Positions 6,936 to 14,633 of a stretch of 17,097 nucleotides of DNA are shown here, piece by piece. Origin of the DNA: Marinovum sp. GTDB lineage: Bacteria; Pseudomonadota; Alphaproteobacteria; Rhodobacterales; Rhodobacteraceae. Below the pieces are notes generated by a model, which did not search any database, was not told the DNA's origin, and saw only the letters and a list, made by a program, of their open reading frames with translations. The first letter of the stretch is position 1; the number at the start of each line of letters is the position of its first letter. A program made the position numbers and the translations under genes. The DNA is taken from positions 8,204 to 25,300 of the forward strand of contig NYVC01000104.1 in NCBI GenBank assembly GCA_002684375.1, written 5' to 3'.

Positions 6936-7629
6936 GGTGCAAAGCCTACATGCAGGCTATGGTCAGATGAAAGTCTTGCAAGGCGTCGATCTCAATATCC
7001 AGCAGGGCGAAATCGTTGCTCTTTTGGGCAGTAATGGCGCAGGCAAATCGACCCTGAATAATAATATTTCTGGCATTTACACCCCGACTGCGGGCGCGAT
7101 TTTGTTTGAAGGCGAAGACATCACCGGCCTGCGTTCTGAACAAGTGGTACAAAAAGGCATCATCCATGTCCCTGAGGGCCGGCGTATTTTTCCGAATATT
7201 TCAGTGCGTGAAAATCTTGAGTTGGGCAGTTATCTGCGCGGGCAGCAAAATCGGAAGGCCAATCTTGACCGGGTGGTCGGCGTATTTCCGCGCTTGCAAG
7301 AGCGTTTTTCGCAACTGGCTGGAACCCTGTCAGGGGGCGAACAGCAAATGCTGGCGATTGGCCGTGGGATGATGGCGGAACCACGTCTGATGATCCTCGA
7401 CGAACCCTCGCTTGGCCTGTCACCGCTGTTGGTTGAGGAAATGTTTGGCCTGATCCAGAATTTCAATAAAACCGGACTTTCGTTCTTTCTGGTCGAGCAG
7501 AATGTAATGCAATCGCTTGAAATCGCCAACCGGGCCTATGTGATCGAAAACGGTAAAATTGTTTTATCGGGAAACACAGATGCTTTGCTGAACGATCCCG
7601 AGCTTAAAAAATCCTATCTGGGAGTGTAA
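6928..7629 (+). CDS. ABC transporter ATP-binding protein (LivF-like)
   Basis: This 233-residue ATPase of the LivF family has Walker A GSNGAGKST (34-42), a Q-loop region with VPEGRRIFPNISVREN (81-96), signature LSGGEQQ (134-140), Walker B LMILDEP (154-160), a D-loop SLGLSP (161-166) and the switch segment VEQN (189-192). I chose the ATG at 6928, which overlaps the LivG stop by 8 bases. It gives the family N-terminus MLEVQSLHAGYG, whereas an in-frame ATG at 6886 would add 14 unrelated residues. It completes the five-gene transporter. A 148-base gap follows before the next gene, the first real break after the transporter. Confidence 0.92.
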   Translation: MLEVQSLHAGYGQMKVLQGVDLNIQQGEIVALLGSNGAGKSTLNNNISGIYTPTAGAILFEGEDITGLRSEQVVQKGIIHVPEGRRIFPNISVRENLELGSYLRGQQNRKANLDRVVGVFPRLQERFSQLAGTLSGGEQQMLAIGRGMMAEPRLMILDEPSLGLSPLLVEEMFGLIQNFNKTGLSFFLVEQNVMQSLEIANRAYVIENGKIVLSGNTDALLNDPELKKSYLGV

Positions 7630-7672
7630 TATCAATGGTTTGGATGGTAAGCTTAAAAATAAAGGACAAGAT

Positions 7673-7700
7673 CGGACGCATTAGTCCGGTTCTGGGACCG
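7673..7700. promoter_or_regulatory. Overlapping short inverted repeats after the transporter genes
   Basis: CGGAC-GCATTA-GTCCG (7673-7688) overlaps CGGT-TCTGGG-ACCG (7687-7700), and the 10-base palindrome CCTTGCAAGG (7718-7727) follows. None has a T-tract. They could be mRNA 3'-end structures of the transporter transcript or protein-binding sites for a promoter serving the enzyme genes. I found no clear -35/-10 pair in this gap. Confidence 0.25.
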
Positions 7701-7761
7701 AAAACAAAACCCTCTCACCTTGCAAGGGTGCTCAGCGCGCCGCCCATGATACGCTATGAGC

Positions 7762-7778
7762 AGAGGTATACCCTCTCA
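7762..7778 (+). promoter_or_regulatory. Ribosome site inside a small hairpin before the lyase gene
   Basis: The only plausible Shine-Dalgarno for the lyase gene, AGAGG (7762-7766), can pair with CCTCT (7772-7776) just upstream of the ATG at 7778. The sequence is a near-palindrome centred on GGTATACC (7765-7772). The same octamer CCCTCTCA occurs at 7710-7717 and again at 7771-7778, where it runs into the start codon. Translation start could thus be dampened by structure, or the palindrome could be a DNA operator. Confidence 0.3.
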
Positions 7779-8671
7779 TGAGCGAATATTTTTCATTGCG
7801 TCAGCGGCTAGCCGCACCCGGGATAACCATAGTTCCCGGCATCTATGACGCATTGGGGTCTGTTTTGGTACAGCAGGTCGGCTATCACGTGGCCTATCTG
7901 TCCGGCGCCTCGATCGCCTATACCCGATTTGGCCGACCCGATATTGGTCTTGTTGGGATGAGCGAGGTCGCAGAAACCTTATCGGCGATCACCGAAAGAA
8001 GCGACCTGCCAGTTATCGTCGATGGAGATACCGGATTTGGCAATGCTTTGAACGTAATGCGTACGGTACGATTGTTTGAAACCTGCGGTGCTGCGGCGAT
8101 CCAGTTGGAAGATCAGACACTACCCAAGCGCTGTGGCCATCTTACGGGAAAAACGCTCGTGCCCAAAGGCGAGATGGTGGGAAAGATCAAGGCGGCCCTT
8201 GATGCGCGCCGGCAGGCCGAGACTTTGATCATCGCCCGCACCGACGGTATCGCAGTCGAGGGCTTTGATGCCGCTTTGGAGCGTGCCGAACATTATGTCG
8301 AAGCTGGAGCAGATGTTCTTTTTGTCGAGGCCCCACAAACTCCAAGCCAGATGCGGGCAATCGTGGCGCAGTTCGGCGGCCGTATTCCCCTGATGGCAAA
8401 CATGGTAGAGGGCGGCATGACCCCACAGAAAACTGCAGCAGAACTGCAAGATATCGGCTATTCACTGGTGATTTTCCCCGGAGGCATGGTGCGGGCTATG
8501 GCCCATAGCGCACGAGCATATCTTGAGAGCCTTAATACCCATGGAACAAACCAACCGTTTCGTGATCAGATGCTAGATTTCTCAGAGTTGAATGAGATGC
8601 TTGGCACAGACAATATGCTCGCAATCGGGGCAAGATATGACGCAAAAAACTTCGAGGATACCCATGATTGA
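7778..8671 (+). CDS. Isocitrate lyase/PEP mutase-superfamily carbon-carbon lyase
   Basis: This 297-residue enzyme has the alpha/beta-barrel pattern of the isocitrate lyase/PEP mutase superfamily. It has PGIYDALGS (20-28), YLSGASIAYTRFGRPD (40-55), the Mg-binding strand IVDGDTGFGN (80-89), QLEDQ (109-113), the lyase loop KRCGH (117-121) and the following IIARTDG. The KRCGH loop supplies the catalytic cysteine in isocitrate, 2-methylisocitrate and 2,3-dimethylmalate lyases, and it is missing from the oxaloacetate decarboxylase and phosphonate branches. A retro-aldol/Claisen-type cleavage of a substituted malate or (iso)citrate is therefore likely, giving a 2-oxoacid (pyruvate or glyoxylate) plus a carboxylic acid. 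The length is close to that of methylisocitrate and dimethylmalate lyases. It overlaps the hydantoinase subunit gene by 8 bases. With the LeuCD-like hydratase it could form a hydrate-then-cleave module. No prp genes are nearby, so 2-methylcitrate metabolism is less likely. Confidence 0.85.
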   Translation: MSEYFSLRQRLAAPGITIVPGIYDALGSVLVQQVGYHVAYLSGASIAYTRFGRPDIGLVGMSEVAETLSAITERSDLPVIVDGDTGFGNALNVMRTVRLFETCGAAAIQLEDQTLPKRCGHLTGKTLVPKGEMVGKIKAALDARRQAETLIIARTDGIAVEGFDAALERAEHYVEAGADVLFVEAPQTPSQMRAIVAQFGGRIPLMANMVEGGMTPQKTAAELQDIGYSLVIFPGGMVRAMAHSARAYLESLNTHGTNQPFRDQMLDFSELNEMLGTDNMLAIGARYDAKNFEDTHD

Positions 8672-10394
8672 TCCGGTTACACTGGCAGTCCTGAAGGGCC
8701 GTCTGGAACAGATAGCCGACGAGATGGACGCCACGTTGTTTCGTAGCGCGTTCAACCCGATCATCGCCGAGGCCCATGATGCCTCGCATGGGCTTTATGA
8801 TGCAGAAACCGGTGATACATTGGTTCAAGGGAAATCTGGCTTGCCGATTTTCGTCGGGGCGATGTCTTTTGCTGTCAAAGCGGTGATCGAGAAGGCCGCA
8901 AAAGATGGCGATCTCGCCGAGGGTGACGTCTATATTTTCAACGATCCTTACGATGGCGGCACCCATCTTTCAGATTTTCGGTTGGTGCGCCCGGTCTTCC
9001 GCGATGGCATTGTATTTTGTTATCTGGCCTCGGTCGGACATTGGCATGATGTTGGGGGCAATGTGCCGGGAAACTATAATCCAGTTGCGACCGAATGCTT
9101 TCAAGAGGGGATGTTGATCCCTCTTGTTAAGTTATTTGTCAAAGGCGAGATGCGGCAGGATATCGTCGACATTCTCAGTGCCAATTCGCGGCTGCCGGGC
9201 TCGCTGTATGGCGATTTGAACGGTCAGATCAACGCCCTTGATCTCGGTTTGCGGCGGATGACCGCGCTGCTGGATGAATATGGCGATGAGACGGTTTCAG
9301 AGGCACTGGCCGAATTACGCAATCGGGCCGCGACCCTGATGGCGGCAAACATCGCTGAATTGCCCGACGGGACCTATTCGGCAGAAGACTTTCTCGACAA
9401 TGATGGCATTGTCGATATGCCGTTGAAAATTGCGCTTGATCTTTCCATTAAAGGCGACCGTATGGTGCTTGATTTCTCACGCAGCGCCAAAGCCTGCGCC
9501 GGGCCTGTCAACATTGCGCTCTCAACAGCGGTGGCGTCGGTCTATGTTGCGATCAAACATGTGTTCACAGACGTGCCGGCTAATGGCGGTGTGTTGGAGC
9601 CTATTGAGACGATTATTCCCGACGACTCTCTGCTGAGCGTGCGGGCTCCAAAACCGGTAGGTGGCTATACCGAGACCATTTTACGCATCATTGATGTTAT
9701 ATTTTGCGCGATTGCACAGGTCGCACCTGAACGGGTGAATGGCTGTGCGTATGGCACAATTAATGCGTTGTCTCTGGCCGGGCACCGTCAGAATAACAGT
9801 CGCTGGGTGATGTTCAGCTTCTTTGGTGGCGGCCATGGCGGACACCCCAAGGGAGACGGACTCAATCATGGCAATGCCCCGATTTCAACCGCAACCATTC
9901 CGCCGGCGGAAATTCTTGAAGCCGCCTATCCCGTTATCTTCACTCAATGGGCGCTGCGCCCCGACAGTGGCGGACCCGGCCGCCATCGGGGAGGCCTTGG
10001 TGCGGTTTATGAAATTGAATTGCTCGAGGAAACAGCCAATGCCTTCGTCTTCGGAGAGCGCGGTAAATTCGGCCCACCCGGAGTGCTGGGTGGCGGACCC
10101 GGGGCGCGCAATGTGTTTCGGTATGAGCAAGACGATGGCTATTATCACCCACCACAAATTTCCAAGATGGTCGGGATCAAAATCACGAGGGGTCAGCATC
10201 TGCGGCTTGAGACACCCGGTGGGGGCGGGTATGGCGCCGCAAATCAAAGGGACCCCAAGGCGGTGGCGCGGGATGTTTCCTTGGGCTATGTTACGGCCGC
10301 TAGGGCCGAGACCGATTATCTGGTGCGATTAGATGCGTACGGCGATCCAGACATACCCGCTACCCAACGTTTGAGAAAAGCAGCGCAATCATGA
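8664..10394 (+). CDS. hyuB: Hydantoinase B/oxoprolinase family protein
   Basis: This 576-residue subunit belongs to the HyuB/5-oxoprolinase-C family. Landmarks are the N-terminal DPVTLAVLKGRLEQIADEM (from residue 3), NDPYDGGTHLSD (93-104), GHWHDVGG near residue 127, GGGHGGHPKGDG in the C-terminal half, DSGGPGRHRGGLG from residue 434, and a late GGGGYG. With HyuA it forms ATP-dependent hydrolases of cyclic amides (N-methylhydantoinase, 5-oxoprolinase) or, in relatives, ketone carboxylases. The start at 8664 has GAGGA 5 bases upstream and gives the family N-terminus. In-frame ATGs at 8592 and 8637 would extend into the lyase gene and lack a good ribosome site. The 5' end overlaps the lyase gene by 8 bases (ATGATTGA), and the 3' end overlaps hyuA by 4 (ATGA). 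The order B then A is less usual than A then B. The true substrate is unknown. Confidence 0.88.
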   Translation: MIDPVTLAVLKGRLEQIADEMDATLFRSAFNPIIAEAHDASHGLYDAETGDTLVQGKSGLPIFVGAMSFAVKAVIEKAAKDGDLAEGDVYIFNDPYDGGTHLSDFRLVRPVFRDGIVFCYLASVGHWHDVGGNVPGNYNPVATECFQEGMLIPLVKLFVKGEMRQDIVDILSANSRLPGSLYGDLNGQINALDLGLRRMTALLDEYGDETVSEALAELRNRAATLMAANIAELPDGTYSAEDFLDNDGIVDMPLKIALDLSIKGDRMVLDFSRSAKACAGPVNIALSTAVASVYVAIKHVFTDVPANGGVLEPIETIIPDDSLLSVRAPKPVGGYTETILRIIDVIFCAIAQVAPERVNGCAYGTINALSLAGHRQNNSRWVMFSFFGGGHGGHPKGDGLNHGNAPISTATIPPAEILEAAYPVIFTQWALRPDSGGPGRHRGGLGAVYEIELLEETANAFVFGERGKFGPPGVLGGGPGARNVFRYEQDDGYYHPPQISKMVGIKITRGQHLRLETPGGGGYGAANQRDPKAVARDVSLGYVTAARAETDYLVRLDAYGDPDIPATQRLRKAAQS

Positions 10395-12457
10395 CCGATC
10401 CTTCCTCTCGTTATGTTGTCGGCGTCGATGTCGGCGGAACCTTCACGGATGTATTTTTCCTCAATGAGGCCTCTGGGCAGTGTCACGTGGCCAAAGTGCC
10501 CTCAACACTGGGGAACCAGTCTCAAGGCTTTATTGAAGGCATCAAGGCGCATGTTGCCGATTTTGCCCAGCTGGCCACGGTGGTGCACGGCACAACGGTC
10601 GGGACCAACGCATTGTTGGAACGTAAAGGCGCAAAAACCGGTATCATCACAACGGCCGGGTTTCGCGATACCTTGGAAATGCGCCGGCGTGACAGGCCGC
10701 AAACCTGGGGGCTATGGGGGGAATACGACCCAGTTGTTTCTCGCGATTGCCGGGTTGAGGTGTCCGAACGCACGCTGGCAGATGGCACCATCCACGCTGT
10801 GGTCGATCCTGAAGAGGTCCGGCAGGCGGCGCTGCATCTGCTTGGTCTCGGCGTCGAGGCGATCTGTGTTGTATTTATCAATGCCTATGCCAATGCCGCC
10901 AACGAACAAAGCGCTCTGAGTGCGGTAAAGCAGGTCTGGCCCAATGATCACGCTGAGGCTTCCAGCAACATCCTGCCTGAAATTCGCGAATTTGAACGCA
11001 CGTCAACCACAACGTTGAACGCCTATCTTCAGCCATTGGTGGGCAACTATCTGCACAAATTGGAAACGGCGCTGTTGCAGGATGGTTTTTCGGGTGAGGT
11101 TTTGATTGTGCAATCCAACGGCGGGGTGATGACGGTAGAGACAGCACGGCGTCTGCCTGTGCGCACCGCTTTGTCGGGTCCGGCCGCAGGTGTCATTGCC
11201 AGTGCCTATATCGCCACCGAGGCTGGGTTTCCCAATGTCATTACCTGTGACATGGGCGGTACCAGTTTTGATGTCTCATTGGTGGCGCATGGGGAAAGTG
11301 CGTTGAGCCCTCAAACCAATATCGATTTCGGGATGACAATCCGAACACCGATGATTGAAATGACCACAATCGGCGCTGGCGGCGGATCTATTGCCAGCGT
11401 AGATCGCGGCGGATTGTTGCAAATCGGGCCAGAATCTGCGGGCTCATACCCGGGACCGGTTTGCTATGGACAGGGCAACACACGCCCGACCGTGACCGAC
11501 GCCAACGTGGTTCTGGGACGGATCAACGCGGACAAACCTATTGGCGGTAAACTTAACCGCTTGGACGTCGATCGCGCAAAATTGGCGATTGAAACCCATA
11601 TTGGAACGCCTTTGGGCCTGTCTGTGATGGCAGCAGCCGAGGCGATTATCCGCGTTGCAAATTCAAAAATGGCCGGCGCTATTCGGTTGGTGTCAATTGA
11701 ACGTGGACATGACCCCAAAAATTTCTCGGCAATGCCTTTTGGCGGCGGCGGTGCGCTGCACACGGGCGCATTGATGAAAGAGGTCGGGCTTCAAAGTGCT
11801 CTGGTGCCGCGCTATCCCGGTATTAACAGCGCGCTGGGCTGTACAATTGCCGATATGCGTCATGATTTTGTCCAAACTATCAATGGGATGTTGGGAAGCT
11901 TGGATATCGATGATCTGGACCGGCGCATGGTGCAATTGGCACAAAAGGGCCTTGCCATGTTAAAGACCGCCGGGGTTACCTTTGGTGGTACGGCGCTGCA
12001 GTTCGAGCTTGATATGAGCTATCAGGGCCAAACCCATACCGTTGATGTGCCAGTACCACTGGAACTCAGGGGCGATACCACTAAGGTATCTGAGGCCGCG
12101 GTGAGGGCGGCGTTTGAAACCCGCTATCTGGCTGTTTATGGCAGATTGCTTGACAATATACCTATCCGGGTTTTGAACTTGAGGGTGTCGACCCTCGGCA
12201 AACGGCCCAAATTTGATCTCACACTTTTGGCCCCGGCGGCGGGCGTTGATCTGGCTCAGGCGCGCAGGGGGACGCGTCAAGTTTGGTTCGACGGAGCTTT
12301 TCATGAAACCGGGGTTTATGAACGTTTGCCGCTTTCTGTTGGAGAAATTGTGCCGGGCCCAGCGCTTTTAGAACAACCGGATGCAACAGTTTTCATCGAA
12401 CCTGATCTCACGGGGTGCGTTGATCAATTTGGCAATCTGGTTATCTCGCGGAAATGA
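10391..12457 (+). CDS. hyuA: Hydantoinase A/oxoprolinase family protein (ATPase subunit)
   Basis: This 688-residue protein of the HyuA/5-oxoprolinase-N family has an actin/Hsp70-like ATPase core. It has phosphate-1 motif GVDVGGTFTD (11-20), VVHGTTVGTNALLERKGAK (near 64-82), ALSGPAAGV, phosphate-2 motif CDMGGTSFDV (286-295), GAGGGSIA, and the GGGGALH segment. The C-terminal region after about residue 500 is the usual HyuA accessory beta domain (ending VFIEPDLTGCVDQFGNLVI). It would phosphorylate an imide or lactam carbonyl so that the HyuB partner can complete ring opening. The length is typical. All ATPase motifs look intact, so an active ATP-dependent enzyme is expected. It is translationally coupled to hyuB (ATGA overlap) and lies 4 bases before the isochorismatase-fold gene, so the two products likely act in sequence. 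Confidence 0.9.
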   Translation: MTDPSSRYVVGVDVGGTFTDVFFLNEASGQCHVAKVPSTLGNQSQGFIEGIKAHVADFAQLATVVHGTTVGTNALLERKGAKTGIITTAGFRDTLEMRRRDRPQTWGLWGEYDPVVSRDCRVEVSERTLADGTIHAVVDPEEVRQAALHLLGLGVEAICVVFINAYANAANEQSALSAVKQVWPNDHAEASSNILPEIREFERTSTTTLNAYLQPLVGNYLHKLETALLQDGFSGEVLIVQSNGGVMTVETARRLPVRTALSGPAAGVIASAYIATEAGFPNVITCDMGGTSFDVSLVAHGESALSPQTNIDFGMTIRTPMIEMTTIGAGGGSIASVDRGGLLQIGPESAGSYPGPVCYGQGNTRPTVTDANVVLGRINADKPIGGKLNRLDVDRAKLAIETHIGTPLGLSVMAAAEAIIRVANSKMAGAIRLVSIERGHDPKNFSAMPFGGGGALHTGALMKEVGLQSALVPRYPGINSALGCTIADMRHDFVQTINGMLGSLDIDDLDRRMVQLAQKGLAMLKTAGVTFGGTALQFELDMSYQGQTHTVDVPVPLELRGDTTKVSEAAVRAAFETRYLAVYGRLLDNIPIRVLNLRVSTLGKRPKFDLTLLAPAAGVDLAQARRGTRQVWFDGAFHETGVYERLPLSVGEIVPGPALLEQPDATVFIEPDLTGCVDQFGNLVISRK

Positions 12458-12461
12458 AAGG

Positions 12462-13076
12462 ATGTCACAGGTGACTAAGCTAAATCTGGAGCGCACAGCG
12501 CTTGTTTTGGTGGATATGCAAAACGATTTTCTGCATCCCGAAGGGGCCTATGGTCGCAACGGCCAAACCTGCGATGCCATTGCGCAGTTGGCTGAACGCT
12601 TGGCTCCATTGGCACAGGCGATGCGTGCGGCCGGAGGCTGGATCGTTTCCACCCACTTTACGCTGGTGCCAGGCAGGAAAGGTGTGCCGTTTATCTCGCC
12701 CCATCTGCGCAGTTTGCGACCGTTTTTAGGAGCCGGTGATTTCGCCTCGGGCAGCTTTGGCCACCAGTTGATTGATGAATTGCAACCAGCAGATTTGACC
12801 GTTGAAAAAGTTGCATTTTCGGCGTTTTATCAAAGCCGTTTGGAGTGGGTCCTATCCCGCGCAGGTCTTGAAACGCTGATATTTGGCGGTATTGTCACCA
12901 ATGGCGGTGTAGCCTCGACGGTGCGCGATTCCCATGTGCGCGATTTTCATAACATTGTGTTGTCAGACGGATGTGCGGCGTTCAGCGAGGCCGCGCATGA
13001 GGCCACCATTGCCGCGCTTTCGACGATTGCGCAGATCAAAACCTGCGATGAGGTATTATCGCAATTGAAGGTTTGA
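12462..13076 (+). CDS. Isochorismatase-fold hydrolase with the nucleophilic Cys replaced by Gly
   Basis: This 204-residue isochorismatase-like (cysteine hydrolase family) protein has VLVDMQNDF (15-23) with Asp18, VEKVAFSAFYQS (114-125) with Lys116, and the nucleophile elbow GGIVTNGGVASTVRDSHVRDF (142-162). Relatives that hydrolyse amides (N-carbamoylsarcosine amidohydrolase, maleamate amidohydrolase, nicotinamidase) read TN-x-C-V here. In this protein the Cys position is Gly149 (codon GGT). Asp and Lys of the triad remain, as in true isochorismatases (EntB, PhzD), which lack that Cys and hydrolyse a vinyl ether. Its role next to HyuAB suggests handling of the ring-opened product, but normal thioester amidase chemistry looks impossible. 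The start is uncertain: the ATG at 12462 directly abuts AAAGG, while GTG at 12471 has better spacing and would give 201 residues. Confidence 0.8.
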   Translation: MSQVTKLNLERTALVLVDMQNDFLHPEGAYGRNGQTCDAIAQLAERLAPLAQAMRAAGGWIVSTHFTLVPGRKGVPFISPHLRSLRPFLGAGDFASGSFGHQLIDELQPADLTVEKVAFSAFYQSRLEWVLSRAGLETLIFGGIVTNGGVASTVRDSHVRDFHNIVLSDGCAAFSEAAHEATIAALSTIAQIKTCDEVLSQLKV

Positions 13077-13079
13077 GGC

Positions 13080-14477
13080 ATGCCAGTGCTGTCAGCGTCT
13101 GATGGACCAAAATTTCAGGCACAGGTTGATGCCTTGATCATAGGGGGTGGAGCTTGCGGCATGATCGCGGCACTGGCGGCCAAAGACGCAGGGGCCGAAC
13201 CGGTCATTGTCGAGCGTGACGCCATCCCAAGCGGTAGCACTGCGTTATCATCGGGGATGATTCCGGCCTGCGGCACGCGTCAGCAAACCGATTGTAACAT
13301 CACTGATACGGTGCAGATTATGAGCGGGGATATCCAGCGCAAAGCTCATGATGAGGCGAATGCGGCGCTGGTCCAGCGACTTTGTGAGCTGTCGGGGCCT
13401 GTGATAGATTGGCTTTGCGTGCGCCATCACCTGAATCTGACCTTAGTTGAGGGATTTCTTTATCCCGGCCATAGTGTTCCGCGGATGCATGCCCCGCCGT
13501 CGCGCGCCGGGGCCGACCTAATGGCTGATCTTAGTCGGGCGGTTGCCGTGGCAGATATCCCAGTGATGACGCAGGCGCATGTAACCGACCTATATGCCGA
13601 CACCCACGGCGGTGTCACGGGCACGCGCATCAAACGCCCAGACGGTGGGGTTGAATATATTGGCTGTGAGGTCTTAATCCTTGCGTGCAACGGCTTTGGG
13701 GGAAACGCAGACATGGTGCAAACCCATATTCCGGATATGGCAGACGCCCTTTATTTTGGTCATCAGGGCAATCAGGGTGACGCGATTGTCTGGGGGCAGG
13801 CCTTGGGCGCGGAAACGCGGCATTTAGGATCGTACCAAGGGCATGGTTCAGTTGCCCAGCCCCATGGCATTTTGATAAGCTGGGCACTGATGATGCAGGG
13901 CGGGTTGCAAATCAATTGCGATGGCAAGCGGTTTTCCAACGAGCATCAAGGCTATTCCGAACAGGCGCGCCGGGTGATTGCTCAACCTGGCGGCACTGTC
14001 TGGAACCTGTTTGACGCCCGGTTGCTGCACTTGGGTCGCGGGTTTGAGGATTTTCGTCAAGCTGAGGCTTTAGGGGCCATACAAACAGCCCACACCATTG
14101 CAGAACTAGCGAAATTGATCTCTGTGCCTGGCGCGCATCTGGCCGAGACTTTGGCTCAAGTTGCGCGCTATGCGTCGGGAACAGATCAAGATGTTTTTGG
14201 CAGGGACTTCACACAAACGCCTATTCTTGAGCCGCCTTATTATGCGCTTAAAGTCACCGGCGCTTTGTTTCACACCCAGGGGGGGCTGGCCATTGATGGC
14301 GATGCGAGAGTGTTGCGCCGCGATGGCAAAGCGTTACCAAACTTATTGGCAGGAGGTGGCGCCGCTTGCGGCGTGTCTGGGTCGCAGGACTGGGGCTATC
14401 TGTCGGGCAACGGTTTGCTGACCGCCGCAACGCTGGGCTATTGCGCCGGGGTTACCGCCGCTGGATTGCTGGGATGA
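13080..14477 (+). CDS. FAD-dependent oxidoreductase (FAD_binding_2, fumarate reductase/KstD-like)
   Basis: This 465-residue flavoprotein has an N-terminal dinucleotide fold (ALIIGGGACGMIAA, glycines at 22-27) with a following acidic VIVERD (42-47). Its second landmark is GKRFSNE, and it ends with FHTQGGLAID (His398), a GGGAACGVSG flavin loop and GYLSGNGLLTAATLGYCAG. This architecture is shared by soluble fumarate reductases, tricarballylate dehydrogenase and 3-ketosteroid dehydrogenases, which add or remove hydrogen across a C-C bond. By my alignment two arginines essential in fumarate reductase are not conserved (the region after RFSNE has Tyr, and the NRLGG segment is SQDWG). A desaturase or dehydrogenase on a different acid is therefore more likely. 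No signal peptide or haem motif is seen, so it is cytoplasmic. It starts 3 bases after the isochorismatase-fold gene, with GAAGG upstream. Confidence 0.85.
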   Translation: MPVLSASDGPKFQAQVDALIIGGGACGMIAALAAKDAGAEPVIVERDAIPSGSTALSSGMIPACGTRQQTDCNITDTVQIMSGDIQRKAHDEANAALVQRLCELSGPVIDWLCVRHHLNLTLVEGFLYPGHSVPRMHAPPSRAGADLMADLSRAVAVADIPVMTQAHVTDLYADTHGGVTGTRIKRPDGGVEYIGCEVLILACNGFGGNADMVQTHIPDMADALYFGHQGNQGDAIVWGQALGAETRHLGSYQGHGSVAQPHGILISWALMMQGGLQINCDGKRFSNEHQGYSEQARRVIAQPGGTVWNLFDARLLHLGRGFEDFRQAEALGAIQTAHTIAELAKLISVPGAHLAETLAQVARYASGTDQDVFGRDFTQTPILEPPYYALKVTGALFHTQGGLAIDGDARVLRRDGKALPNLLAGGGAACGVSGSQDWGYLSGNGLLTAATLGYCAGVTAAGLLG

Positions 14478-14529
14478 GCGAATGCCGGCGCAGCTGCGAT
14501 CGCGTTAAGGCGGAGCCAGTTGCAGGCCT

Positions 14530-14543
14530 TGACAGATTTGTCA
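14530..14543. promoter_or_regulatory. Inverted repeat before the LeuCD-like genes, candidate operator
   Basis: A perfect repeat TGACA-GATT-TGTCA sits in the 156-base gap between the flavoprotein and LeuC-like genes. It includes a consensus -35 hexamer TTGACA (14529-14534). The best -10 candidate at 17-18 bases (around 14552-14558, GTTATGA) is poor. It may be an operator over a secondary promoter for the hydro-lyase genes. The rest of the gap shows no convincing gene. Confidence 0.35.
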
Positions 14544-14633
14544 GTTGTGTCGTTATGAAAACGGTCACCACGCAAGATTTGCAAAAGAACCCCGTTTTGA
14601 CGATATCCAAAGTTAAAGAGATGAACACGACAG

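Noticed and set aside
8120..8465. Minus-strand reading frames opposite the lyase gene
   Set aside because: They are shadows of a well-supported enzyme gene with intact motifs.
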